Of a stretch of 64,000 bases of DNA, positions 45,603-53,904 are shown in pieces. This DNA comes from Vampirovibrio sp. (GTDB taxonomy: Bacteria > Cyanobacteriota > Vampirovibrionia > Vampirovibrionales > JAJTHC01). Location: the NCBI GenBank assembly GCA_024998755.1, contig JACEUU010000002.1:540045-604044 (forward strand). Reading direction: 5' to 3'. Position 1 is the first letter of the stretch; the number at the start of each line of letters is the position of its first letter. The notes under the pieces are model-generated. The model was not told where the DNA came from. It was given only the letters and a program-made list of their open reading frames with translations, and did no database searches. Made by a program: the position numbers and the translations under genes.

Positions 45603-45629
45603 AGACCTCTTGCACGGCTCGAGAGGTCT
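45603..45629. repeat. 27-bp remnant of the AGACCTCTTGCATG family
   Basis: AGACCTCTTGCACGGCTCGA joined directly to GAGGTCT: the two ends of the family with nearly all of the interior deleted. It lies in the gap after IS1-like copy 1. Confidence 0.6.
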
Positions 45630-46279
45630 ATTTATACAACCCCTCGCCAACCCATGAGAAATGACCCGCTTTAAAAATGACCGCCAACGGAAAAGCAACG
45701 CCTTTTGAAACCCTGCTAAACTTACCCAAGCCCACTTGCTGTAGCCATGGCGATTGTTGTAAGGGGGCTTCGCCTAGGCGTGCCATATCATCAGCTATGG
45801 GAAAAAGCCAAAAACGGCGATGACTTTGCCAGAGGGTTTTTAAGCATTATGGTGCCCTATGAAAGCCACGAAGCCGCACGGGCTATAGTGCCTTCCTTGG
45901 TGGAAAAAACACTGAAAGCAGCGGCAAAAAGCGAAAAATTTAACGGGGCTGAAGACGTGGTTTTTTATGCTTGTAGATACCTAGCCAACGATAACCGATG
46001 TGGCGTTTATGAAGATCGTCCACAATTTTGCAGAGACTACCCTGATAGTCCGTTTTTAGTGATGGCTAGTGGCTGTGCTTTTGAAGGCTGGAGTAACCAG
46101 TGCAGAACGAAATTCAAGGCGATGGAAGCGGAAGTAGATACCCTACAGGAACTACAAGCCAGCTTGAACGCATTACAAACCTACGAACTTAGCAGCAATG
46201 AATGCACCACTGATACCAATTCCAAGTTTAAATAGCGTATAATAGAGGGGTGTTATTGTTTATTTGAAAGATTCTGATC

Positions 46280-46729
46280 ATGCTCACCCAAGAAGACGTA
46301 CTCGCCTTTGAAAAAACCTTCACCGACAAGAAAACCTATCGCCGATTCCTCTGCATTAAACTCAAAATAATCGACGGTAAAACACAAGCCGAAATAGCCC
46401 AACATACGGGTTTCGGCTTTCGACACGTCCAACGCATTCAAGCCCAAGTTCAACAACACGGACTTTACAGTCTCTATCCTAAAAAAGGGATTGTACGCAA
46501 TAGCCTACTACCCAGTAAACAAGCCGAAATAGACCTACTACAACGCCACAAAGGCAAGGTCGGTATCTACGATTTACACCAGGCACTCAACGCACTGGTG
46601 GGCAGACCCGTCATCTTTCAAACTGTTTACAACCTGCTCAATCGCCACGATTGGAAGGCAAAAGTACCTCGCCCAGTGCATCCCAACCATAATGATGAGG
46701 CTCAAACCCTCTTCAAAAAAACTTCCTGA
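46280..46729 (+). CDS. IS630-like transposase, ORF A (DNA-binding part), copy 1
   Basis: 149 residues. A helix-turn-helix (KTQAEIAQHTGFGFRHVQRI) is followed by a second winged-helix-like domain (VGIYDLHQALNALVGRPVIF, TVYNLLNRHDWKAK). It ends LFKKTS at TGA 46727-46729. An A7 run (46715-46721) sits just before the stop, where losing one A or shifting +1 would join FKK to LPEVVNSV of ORF B. The arrangement suggests a fused transposase made by slippage. Confidence 0.75.
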   Translation: MLTQEDVLAFEKTFTDKKTYRRFLCIKLKIIDGKTQAEIAQHTGFGFRHVQRIQAQVQQHGLYSLYPKKGIVRNSLLPSKQAEIDLLQRHKGKVGIYDLHQALNALVGRPVIFQTVYNLLNRHDWKAKVPRPVHPNHNDEAQTLFKKTS

Positions 46730-47282
46730 AGTCGTTAACTCTGTTACAAAAACAGTAAAAAAGCCAGTTCGGCTATTTTTTCAGGATGAGGCGAGGTTTG
46801 GCAAAATTTGCCAAGTTCGTAAAGTATGGTTACCCAAGGGTGAACGTTCAGTAGTGGAAGCTCAACATATACGGCAATACCTCTATGCGTATAGTGCCAT
46901 TGAACCCAAGACGGGAGAGAGTGTTTCGTTGATTTTTCCGTATGCGGATACGGCTTGCATGAACGTATTCTTACGTGAATTAAGTGAGCGTTACGCTGAA
47001 GATGAGATTGTGCTTGTTTTGGATGGTGCAGGTTGGCATAGAAGTGGGGGGCTGGTTGTTCCTGTTAATATTCGGTTAATTTGTTTACCACCGTATAGTC
47101 CGCAGTTGAACCCTGTGGAGCAGTTGTGGAAGGGCGTTCGGACTCGGTTTTTTGGCAATGCTTATTTTGAGACGTTGGATGCAGTGGAAGCTCATTTAGT
47201 GAAGGCTTTACGCTGGGTAGAGGCTAATACAGCGTGGGTGAAATCGTTCGCCTATTTCCCCTATATTCAACACGCTATTTAA
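46692..47282 (+). CDS. IS630-like transposase, ORF B (DDE catalytic part), copy 1
   Basis: 196 residues, overlapping ORF A by 38 bp in the +1 frame. Catalytic motifs: LFFQDEARFGK (Asp), LVLDGAGWHRS (Asp) and LPPYSPQLNPVEQLW (Glu). Alone it lacks DNA-binding domains and has no good ribosome site, so it is probably made only as an A-B fusion. It stops inside the start of the right terminal repeat. Confidence 0.78.
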   Translation: MMRLKPSSKKLPEVVNSVTKTVKKPVRLFFQDEARFGKICQVRKVWLPKGERSVVEAQHIRQYLYAYSAIEPKTGESVSLIFPYADTACMNVFLRELSERYAEDEIVLVLDGAGWHRSGGLVVPVNIRLICLPPYSPQLNPVEQLWKGVRTRFFGNAYFETLDAVEAHLVKALRWVEANTAWVKSFAYFPYIQHAI

Positions 47283-47462
47283 ACTTGGAATTGGTATGAA
47301 TTAGTAGAATCTTCAACCACCGTTGTTCAGCAACAGCAATTGGCACGGTGGCTTGAAGAAGCCCAACGCGAAGCCCTTCTCAGTGAAACACTTCGGTTAA
47401 CAAGCATTTGGACTGCTAGCCCTGCGTATTCTTGTTATAGTATTTTCAACCATTCTTGAACC

Positions 47463-47530
47463 TGTAGGGGCGGATTACATCCGCCCGTTTCGGTCAATCT
47501 TTAAACGGGCGGATGCAATCCGCCCCTACA
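47463..47530. repeat. TGTAGGGG-type palindromic repeat
   Basis: TGTAGGGGCGGATTACATCC opens the left arm and the right arm ends GCAATCCGCCCCTACA: a near-perfect 68-bp palindrome with a short loop, in the gap between the YkgJ pseudogene and the GH38 gene. It could also form a hairpin at the 3' ends of both. Confidence 0.8.
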
Positions 47531-47567
47531 ATAAAACAGAGTCAGAAAATTTTTAAAAGACTATAGT

Positions 47568-50297
47568 TTAAAACTTCATCCACACAGTTAGCCAACTAAA
47601 GGCAGGTATTTCAAGGGTTTCAGCTGAATTGGCTGTCGGCTCAAGTAGCTCATCCTTCAAACTGCACCGCCAAAGTGGTTGGTTTTTAGGCAACGGCAAA
47701 AACATCGGTTTATCTGTTGGGTTTAACCACCGAAAAACAACACCATCGCCTTGGGATTCAATTGATTTCGGGTAACAAGCCTGCAGTTCAATGGCAACAG
47801 GCAACCGCGTTTCAACCGTCCAAAGACTAACTCTTTCTATCTCTGTAGGGGACGACCTGTGTGCCAGACCGTTTTCGAGTAGCTTCCCTTTCAGCCCCAC
47901 ATCGTCCAATAGCCTTGCTTTGGCTTTTTTGACTAGGGGTAATTGCTCATTTAATACGCTAGCTTTGCCCCAAAGCCCCTCAAACCGGAGGGTTTCCCCC
48001 ACGCCTTGTCCTTCAGGCGTTTCAAACGGAGGCCCTGCAGGGCACCCCCGAACGGGCATTTTTCCGCCACTTAATACGCCAAACCCTCGGTGAAGTGGCA
48101 CAATAACCGCCGATTCTTCCACCTCATAAGCATAACACCCCGCTTGCCATAAATAGTGGCTAGGGGTTTGCAAACCGGCTTGAAAAATACCGCCTAACGC
48201 CTCCCATTCATCCGCCGGATTCTGCACGGGGAAGGCTTGTTGCCTTGCCACCAAGCCTTCAGGGGTGAACCGTTGTTCTTCCCACCCAAGGTGCTGATAT
48301 CCTTTGATACTCTGCGAAAATGCTGCTTCCGCCAACACCATTTCCACGGCGATAAACGGACGGTTGGGCGTAAATTCAGTGGTGATGGTCAACACGGGTT
48401 CATCTGCCACGTAAAGAATGGTTTGGGTTAGGGCATCGCCTTCTGCGGTTTGGTAATATAATTGCCATTGCGTGGCGTTAGGCGTTTGATAATCAACCGC
48501 TACTTGGTGAAGCATAAATGGCAACGCATCTGTGCTAGGTTGCCGATTATAAGAATCGCCCACATCCGCCTTGACTCTGTAGGTTGGTAATGTTAACGGA
48601 ACGGATGATTCGTGAAGCGGGACACCACGGGGGGTGTCCCCTACGGTATTTTTAATTTTTTCTTTGTAGGGGATGCCCCCCGTGGCATCCCGTTGATTGC
48701 ATCCGCCCGTTGATGCCACCTTGAACGATTGTTCCGTCCATTCAATGGTGAAAAACGGCGTTTCGTATTGATGATTCGGGACGCCACGGAGAGCGTCCCC
48801 TACAAGTGTTCCCTCTACCTCTGGGAGAGGGTAGTACTTATTCACCACGCTCAACGGTGGCAAGGCATTTTCTTGGGCGATGGTCATCCAACCTGTGGCT
48901 TGCCAGTGGGTTAGATGAGAGAGTGGGACTTGCCGAAAATCTGTTTTATACGCATCCACCAACCCACCGTCTATCGTGTGGAATTGAGCTTCAGGCAACG
49001 CTTTAGCCAAATGTGTTAACACGGCTTCTTCAGTTTCGTCGGCGGATTTTCTATCAATCGTAACCGAAATAGGCACAACCCCCGAAACCGCTACGGTACT
49101 GCCATTCCACCCGTGAATACCAGCTTGATTCAGTCCTAATGCCTGTTGGGTTCGGCGTTCTAACCCTTCAGCGTAAGCGTTGGCATCATCAAACCGAGCG
49201 TGATTGGTGCGGTGCACGGCATCCAAACTGCACCCGCAAATACTATCATGCGGATGGTTCAGCAATAAGTTTTCCCACGCTTTCCCTAACGAAAACGCCC
49301 ATCCAGCAGGCAATTTTTCAGGCTGAGCCATGGCAACCCACGCCAATTGACGTTCCGTTTTGTGGGTTAGGCGATGTTCCAACTTGGCGTTGGCTAGTTT
49401 CAACTTCATGCGGGCGGAAAGCGTGCCTGTCAACAAAAACGGCGCGTCGTTTTGGGTAGACCCTACTGCCCTTAAACTCCCTTTGTGGGTGGAAATTTCG
49501 GGTTTCGTTTCTGCCAACCAGGCTTGGGCGGTTTGCAGAAATTGGTGCGGATGTACCACTTTCACCGTGGGCAAGTGCTGGTGAAACGCCTTGAGTGCCT
49601 CGGTTTTAGGCGTACCTAAGTGGTCTCCGCCGAGGGGTAGTAGGAACGGTTCGTTGGTGGATGAAAATCGCCCTAGCTTGTGGATGAGGCTATTGAGTTC
49701 CGCCAGTTTTTCGGTAGTGGAAAGGGTTTCATCATGCAACAACAGATGAAAATACCCTTCGGCTAGCTGATACGTTAAAACCCGATGCCCATTGGGACTT
49801 TCCCACTGAAAAAACGCCGATGGTTGCCATGCCATGCCCCGCCCTCGCCAAACGATGGCGGTTTCAATACCCATGCCTTGGAATAGGGTGGGTAAACTGT
49901 TTGGTTGCCCGAACGTATCGGGTAGGTAGCCTGTAAAATCGGTGCAACCATAGGCGTTAGCGGTTTTTATACCGAGTTGCAAGTTGCGAATGAGCGATTC
50001 CGCACTGACCAAAACCGTATCAGGCATAACAAACCACGGGCCAACGTGTAGCCTACCTGAGGCTAAGTGTTGCTTAAGTGCCTCGTTTTCTGATGGGGTT
50101 AATAGGGGTTGAACGTCGGTTAATAGGGCGGTTTGCCCGTCTAGCGTGAAGCGGGGCAGGGTGGTTTCAGACCCATCTAGCTGGGTTAGTATGGCTTTTA
50201 CTACTTCGGCTAGGCGTTGTTGGTATAGGGGGAAGGGTTCGTACCATTCTCTGTCCCAATGGGTTTGAAAATAGGCGTGAAGGCGGTTGTTTAGCAT
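47568..50297 (-). CDS. glycoside hydrolase family 38 alpha-mannosidase
   Basis: 909 residues. The GH38 signature HWDREW starts at His13 (zinc His and Asp), the presumed nucleophile Asp127 lies in GYLPDTFGQ, and NHPHDSICGC gives a later zinc His. Long beta-sandwich C-terminal domains follow. It resembles MngB-type mannosylglycerate hydrolases and other bacterial alpha-mannosidases. The reading frame is intact but contains several palindromic repeat units, one exactly 75 bp (25 codons), between residues about 500 and 850. It is not in a visible sugar operon. Confidence 0.88.
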   Translation of the reverse strand: MLNNRLHAYFQTHWDREWYEPFPLYQQRLAEVVKAILTQLDGSETTLPRFTLDGQTALLTDVQPLLTPSENEALKQHLASGRLHVGPWFVMPDTVLVSAESLIRNLQLGIKTANAYGCTDFTGYLPDTFGQPNSLPTLFQGMGIETAIVWRGRGMAWQPSAFFQWESPNGHRVLTYQLAEGYFHLLLHDETLSTTEKLAELNSLIHKLGRFSSTNEPFLLPLGGDHLGTPKTEALKAFHQHLPTVKVVHPHQFLQTAQAWLAETKPEISTHKGSLRAVGSTQNDAPFLLTGTLSARMKLKLANAKLEHRLTHKTERQLAWVAMAQPEKLPAGWAFSLGKAWENLLLNHPHDSICGCSLDAVHRTNHARFDDANAYAEGLERRTQQALGLNQAGIHGWNGSTVAVSGVVPISVTIDRKSADETEEAVLTHLAKALPEAQFHTIDGGLVDAYKTDFRQVPLSHLTHWQATGWMTIAQENALPPLSVVNKYYPLPEVEGTLVGDALRGVPNHQYETPFFTIEWTEQSFKVASTGGCNQRDATGGIPYKEKIKNTVGDTPRGVPLHESSVPLTLPTYRVKADVGDSYNRQPSTDALPFMLHQVAVDYQTPNATQWQLYYQTAEGDALTQTILYVADEPVLTITTEFTPNRPFIAVEMVLAEAAFSQSIKGYQHLGWEEQRFTPEGLVARQQAFPVQNPADEWEALGGIFQAGLQTPSHYLWQAGCYAYEVEESAVIVPLHRGFGVLSGGKMPVRGCPAGPPFETPEGQGVGETLRFEGLWGKASVLNEQLPLVKKAKARLLDDVGLKGKLLENGLAHRSSPTEIERVSLWTVETRLPVAIELQACYPKSIESQGDGVVFRWLNPTDKPMFLPLPKNQPLWRCSLKDELLEPTANSAETLEIPAFSWLTVWMKF
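48618..48692. repeat. 75-bp palindromic repeat inside the GH38 coding sequence
   Basis: CGGGACACCACGGGGGGTGT opens it and ATGCCCCCCGTGGCATCCCG closes it. It has TGTAGGGG/CCCCTAC cores like the intergenic elements. It is exactly 25 codons and is translated in frame as a peptide from RDATGGIP to GDTPRGVP. A half unit lies at 48777-48803 (VGDALRGVP), and fragments lie at about 47845 and 48024. Confidence 0.75.
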
Positions 50298-50319
50298 AGT
50301 TGTGGGTTTCCTATACTGT

Positions 50320-50354
50320 TCCCTCTCCCTCTGGGAGAGGGCTAGGGTGAGGGT
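50320..50354. repeat. CCCTCTCCCTCTGGGAGAGG repeat
   Basis: CCCTCTCCCTCTGGGAGAGG followed by GCTAGGGTGAGGG, a type of extragenic palindrome common in many bacterial genomes. A variant (CCCTCTACCTCTGGGAGAGG) lies inside the GH38 gene at 48808-48827. It lies just upstream of the GH38 start codon. Confidence 0.65.
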
Positions 50355-50590
50355 GTTTTACGCTAATTGTAACAGTTTTATTACAATACAGTTGTTTTTT
50401 AAAAGATAGTAGCACAAATATGGGTTACGCATACGTTAATGCTAACAGGAACACGCACACAACACACGCAAGAACGATTCCTACACACCAAAAACCCCAG
50501 CAACACACAGTTTTTACTAACACACACACACGAACACACCCTGTAAGCACAATTGCCTTACAATTTTACTACAGGGGGAAACATAGGTAT

Positions 50591-50649
50591 GAGCGGCAAG
50601 CCACTTGTAAACGATTTTTTCGTTTTCGGCTTGAACCGCTCTTTTTTTT
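50591..50649 (+). terminator. strong intrinsic terminator after a gene-less segment
   Basis: GAGCGG-c-AAGCC pairs with GGCTT-gaa-CCGCTC, followed by eight T. It points along the plus strand, yet the roughly 230 bp before it (50360-50590) contain only AC-rich low-complexity sequence and a weak 78-codon frame I do not trust. It may end a small RNA, or insulate the promoter at 50657 from upstream transcription. Confidence 0.75.
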
Positions 50650-50656
50650 GTTTTAG

Positions 50657-50685
50657 TTGAGAAGTTTTTCTGTTATTAGTATAAT
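50657..50685 (+). promoter_or_regulatory. consensus sigma-70 promoter for the 344-residue gene
   Basis: TTGAGA (50657-50662), 17 nt, then a perfect TATAAT (50680-50685). The coding start is 39 nt downstream. It begins 8 nt after the terminator's T-run. Confidence 0.75.
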
Positions 50686-50724
50686 GTATAGTATTATAAA
50701 ATAACAACGCCATAAAGAACAACC

Positions 50725-51759
50725 ATGCACTTATTGAAAACACTTTCTTTGCCCTTTCTGCCAAGGCTACAGCCTTTGCCCAAAGCCCCTATTGAACCGC
50801 CCGTTTCTACTGCTTCATCTAACGGTAGTGGCGATACCTTTCAACGTTCAACCCCTGCCCTTAGAAGTGGGGGGCGTCTTGTGCTAAATTTGAGTGCTGA
50901 AAACTTAAAGAAGATTTTGAGTCAGCCAGAAGCCCAAACAACGTTAATGGCAAAGTTAGAAGAGGGTAGAGAACAACACAGACAAAATCTTGCCTCGTTT
51001 TTTGAAAAGTGTTTAGAAGATTTTACCGAACCTAAAACAAGAATTAAGGAGATATTAAACACTTTAAACGTGAAATATGCTGGAAAACCGCATGAGCTGT
51101 TAATGGAGCTAGGATCTACCCTTTCAGAAACGCATGGCTTTTTAACTGGTATTGAAAAGGTTGATGATTCTTTTATGTTCTCTTTTCTGCGAGAATGGGA
51201 GCCCTTTCAAAAAAAATCACTACAACAGTTTAGGAAAAACCAAAAAATCTCTCATCAAGGCGAAGCTATCAAGGTTATTACTGATATGAGAGATAAACAA
51301 CATCAGTTTCTACCCATTGCTAACAGTATGGCATTTTGGCTAGATAACGTTGCAAGGGAAAATCTTGATCATATTGCGATTGTTGCGGATGAACACCCTG
51401 ATGATGTGCTAATAACAGCGGTTACTTATGACCCCTTGAAAGAAAAACTTTGCCAAGACCTACATTTAGGAACCCAATTGGGTAGTGTTCCTGATAAGGT
51501 TTATTGTAAAGCTGATAATGGAGAAATGGTGTTGTTGGTTTCTAGTCTTCATCAACGCCTGTATAACCCAGAAGTTTCATCTCAAGGAATAAGTAAACAA
51601 GCAGTATTGGATGTCTTACAACTATCATTCATTGATGATGTGTTCAAGTCTATCTTACCAGTTGATAGGAGTCTTCTGGAAATAACGCCTTCTACCAGTA
51701 TTCGGCATACAGAACTGCCACCAGCAGCCTTTACCACTGCTTTTCAAAGAGAATGGTGA
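50725..51759 (+). CDS. unknown protein of the DTFQ-motif group
   Basis: 344 residues. The N-terminal 50 residues are P- and S-rich with SGDTFQRSTPALRSGGR, echoing TDTFQ in the 8.1-kb protein, DSFERTP in the 19.9-kb protein and the RSG motif of others. Residues 55-200 look helical. The C-terminal part (ENLDHIAIVADEHPDDVLIT, KVYCKADNGEMVLLVSSLHQ) looks alpha/beta. No signal peptide, membrane segment or known family is seen. It has its own strong promoter. Confidence 0.65.
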   Translation: MHLLKTLSLPFLPRLQPLPKAPIEPPVSTASSNGSGDTFQRSTPALRSGGRLVLNLSAENLKKILSQPEAQTTLMAKLEEGREQHRQNLASFFEKCLEDFTEPKTRIKEILNTLNVKYAGKPHELLMELGSTLSETHGFLTGIEKVDDSFMFSFLREWEPFQKKSLQQFRKNQKISHQGEAIKVITDMRDKQHQFLPIANSMAFWLDNVARENLDHIAIVADEHPDDVLITAVTYDPLKEKLCQDLHLGTQLGSVPDKVYCKADNGEMVLLVSSLHQRLYNPEVSSQGISKQAVLDVLQLSFIDDVFKSILPVDRSLLEITPSTSIRHTELPPAAFTTAFQREW

Positions 51760-52167
51760 CTTTAAACAAGCTAGCCTGAGCCGAATGGTTCTTCTCTAGA
51801 ATTTTCAGTATCATGCCAATTAACAGACTAAACACGCTGAGACATTTAACTAATTAGTTATTATAATATCCTTAAGTCTATTAAGGAGTATTTAAAATGC
51901 AGTGTCCAAAATGTGGTAGTTTAGATAAAGTTAAAGCAGGGTTCATCGAAGAAAAGTAACGGTATCAATGCAAAAACTGTGCCTGTAAATATACACGTTC
52001 AACCCCGAAAGGGCTTGCACCCATCACATGGAAGCTAGCCAACCCAGCTATACACTTCAGGGCTTTCCCTTCGAAAAATTGGTAATTTAATTGGGGTCTC
52101 ATACCAATTCCAAGTTTAAATAGCGTATAATAGAGGGGTGTTATTGTTTATTTGAAAGATTCTGATC

Positions 52168-52617
52168 ATGCTCACCCAAGAAGACGTACTCGCCTTTGAA
52201 AAAACCTTCACCGACAAGAAAACCTATCGCCGATTCCTCTGCATTAAACTCAAAATAATCGACGGTAAAACACAAGCCGAAATAGCCCAACATACGGGTT
52301 TCGGCTTTCGACACGTCCAACGCATTCAAGCCCAAGTTCAACAACACGGACTTTACAGTCTCTATCCTAAAAAAGGGATTGTACGCAATAGCCTACTACC
52401 CAGTAAACAAGCCGAAATAGACCTACTACAACGCCACAAAGGCAAGGTCGGTATCTACGATTTACACCAGGCACTCAACGCACTGGTGGGCAGACCCGTC
52501 ATCTTTCAAACTGTTTACAACCTGCTCAATCGCCACGATTGGAAGGCAAAAGTACCTCGCCCAGTGCATCCCAACCATAATGATGAGGCTCAAACCCTCT
52601 TCAAAAAAACTTCCTGA
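52168..52617 (+). CDS. IS630-like transposase, ORF A, copy 2
   Basis: Same 149-residue product as the ORF A at 46280: helix-turn-helix plus winged-helix domains, ending at the A7 run with LFKKTS. The duplicate keeps the same two-frame layout, so the layout predates the last transposition. Confidence 0.75.
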   Translation: MLTQEDVLAFEKTFTDKKTYRRFLCIKLKIIDGKTQAEIAQHTGFGFRHVQRIQAQVQQHGLYSLYPKKGIVRNSLLPSKQAEIDLLQRHKGKVGIYDLHQALNALVGRPVIFQTVYNLLNRHDWKAKVPRPVHPNHNDEAQTLFKKTS

Positions 52618-53170
52618 AGTCGTTAACTCTGTTACAAAAACAGTAAAAAAGCCAGTTCGGCTATTTTTTCAGGATGAGGCGAGGTTTGGCAAAATTTGCC
52701 AAGTTCGTAAAGTATGGTTACCCAAGGGTGAACGTTCAGTAGTGGAAGCTCAACATATACGGCAATACCTCTATGCGTATAGTGCCATTGAACCCAAGAC
52801 GGGAGAGAGTGTTTCGTTGATTTTTCCGTATGCGGATACGGCTTGCATGAACGTATTCTTACGTGAATTAAGTGAGCGTTACGCTGAAGATGAGATTGTG
52901 CTTGTTTTGGATGGTGCAGGTTGGCATAGAAGTGGGGGGCTGGTTGTTCCTGTTAATATTCGGTTAATTTGTTTACCACCGTATAGTCCGCAGTTGAACC
53001 CTGTGGAGCAGTTGTGGAAGGGCGTTCGGACTCGGTTTTTTGGCAATGCTTATTTTGAGACGTTGGATGCAGTGGAAGCTCATTTAGTGAAGGCTTTACG
53101 CTGGGTAGAGGCTAATACAGCGTGGGTGAAATCGTTCGCCTATTTCCCCTATATTCAACACGCTATTTAA
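52580..53170 (+). CDS. IS630-like transposase, ORF B, copy 2
   Basis: Same 196-residue catalytic product as the ORF B at 46692, with the complete DDE set in FFQDEARFG, VLDGAGWH and NPVEQLW. It overlaps ORF A by 38 bp in the +1 frame. Confidence 0.78.
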   Translation: MMRLKPSSKKLPEVVNSVTKTVKKPVRLFFQDEARFGKICQVRKVWLPKGERSVVEAQHIRQYLYAYSAIEPKTGESVSLIFPYADTACMNVFLRELSERYAEDEIVLVLDGAGWHRSGGLVVPVNIRLICLPPYSPQLNPVEQLWKGVRTRFFGNAYFETLDAVEAHLVKALRWVEANTAWVKSFAYFPYIQHAI

Positions 53171-53692
53171 ACTTGGAATTGGTATCAACGCCTGCTGTAC
53201 TCAAACAAATTCGTAAAATAGACACCACTGCTTGTCGGTTAGAGCCACAGAAAACCACTGTTGTTGAGCTCGATGAACTCTGCACGTTTCTTACCGAAAA
53301 AAACGCAAAATCTGGGTATGGGTGGCTGTTTGTCGAGAAACAAGGCGAATCTTGGACTGGGAAGTGGGTTGTCGTGGCATTAAAACCTTGAAAAAATTAT
53401 GGAAACGGCTTCAGTTATTCAAGGTTGAAGTTTATTGTGCTGACCATTGGAAAGCCTACAATGACGTGTTGCCTAGTGAAAAATTGGTTCAAAGCAAGGC
53501 TGAAACGTATACAGCAGAACAGACTTGGAGCGATTTGCGACATTGGTTTGCTCGGTTTAAACGACGAGGTAAAGTCGTCTCTCGGTGTTTGGGTGATTTG
53601 ATTCATGCCATAGCAATTTACTTTCACCGAGTTAATTTAAGATATAGCTAATTGGTTAAAACTTCTCCAAAATTTAATAAACTATTTCTCTG

Positions 53693-53759
53693 TGTAGGGG
53701 CGGATTGCATCCGCCCGCTTGAAGATTAACAGAAACGGGCGGATGCAATCCGCCCCTAC
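53693..53759. repeat. TGTAGGGG-type palindromic repeat
   Basis: TGTAGGGGCGGATTGCATCC opens it; GATGCAATCCGCCCCTAC closes it, with an 18-nt AT-rich loop. Beyond it, up to 53904, I see only an AT-rich leader for the next gene and no clear promoter. Confidence 0.8.
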
Positions 53760-53904
53760 GGTATATTGGGCAATAATACTTAGAACAACTATAAACGCAC
53801 AAAATAGGACGTTGGGGGGTTTTATGCTAGTAGCGTTTATTTTTATTAGGATTTTTTCAGGGCAAAATTAAATAATTAGGGACATTAGGGGATAATTAAT
53901 AGCC

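Larger units (their letters stand above)
46214..47296 (+). mobile_element. IS630-like element, copy 1 (1083 bp)
   Basis: Perfect 25-bp inverted ends beginning TACCAATTCCAAGTTTAAAT. A TGA target duplication is at 46211-46213 and 47297-47299. It carries two overlapping reading frames for the transposase. It appears identical in length and sequence to the copy at 52102-53184, so transposition or duplication is recent. Confidence 0.9.
45677..47459 (+). pseudogene. YkgJ-type cysteine-cluster protein gene, frameshifted and split by an IS630-like element
   Basis: The original gene can be rebuilt. It starts MTANGKATPFETLLN and has a CCSHGDCCKG cluster, then changes frame at a G5 run near 45765: removing one G continues into LRLGVPYHQLWEKAKNGDDF. 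The downstream frame (from 45747) carries CRYLANDNRCGVYEDRPQFC, the second cysteine cluster. At 46211-46213 the IS630-like element interrupts it. Removing the element and one TGA copy rejoins the frame into ELVESSTTVVQQQQLARWLE and ends at TGA 47457-47459. Family members bind zinc or iron-sulphur. Confidence 0.75.
52102..53184 (+). mobile_element. IS630-like element, copy 2 (1083 bp)
   Basis: The same 25-bp perfect inverted ends and length as copy 1 at 46214. A 3-bp TCA duplication is proved by the intact empty site in IS1-like copy 1 (GGGGTCTCAACGCC) and in the slightly diverged copy 3. Confidence 0.92.
51897..53651 (+). pseudogene. IS1-like transposase, copy 2, split by an insertion
   Basis: ATG at 51897 with AAGGAG upstream; TAA after 20 codons (51957-51959) as in the other copies. 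The IS630-like element lies between the helix-turn-helix codons (GLSLRKIGNLIGVS) and the InsB start (TPAVLKQIRKID). The VELDELCTF frame and the slippery A_AAA_AAC (53298-53304) follow, then the -1 frame to the stop at 53649-53651. It cannot make a full transposase. Confidence 0.7.
51844..53661 (+). mobile_element. IS1-like element, copy 2, interrupted by an IS630-like element
   Basis: The left part is 51844-52101 and the right part resumes at 53185. Compared with copy 1, the IS630-like element entered GGTC-TCA-ACGCC and duplicated TCA (52099-52101 and 53185-53187). Otherwise it is near identical to copy 1, including the same stop in InsA. Confidence 0.8.

Noticed and set aside
50420-50656. 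78-codon frame rich in Thr, His and Asn
   Set aside because: It simply translates an AC-repeat stretch and reads through a strong terminator; no ribosome site.
52141-52347. 68-codon antisense frame in the IS630-like copies
   Set aside because: Present in both copies only because they are identical; it is antisense to the helix-turn-helix frame and lacks a ribosome site.
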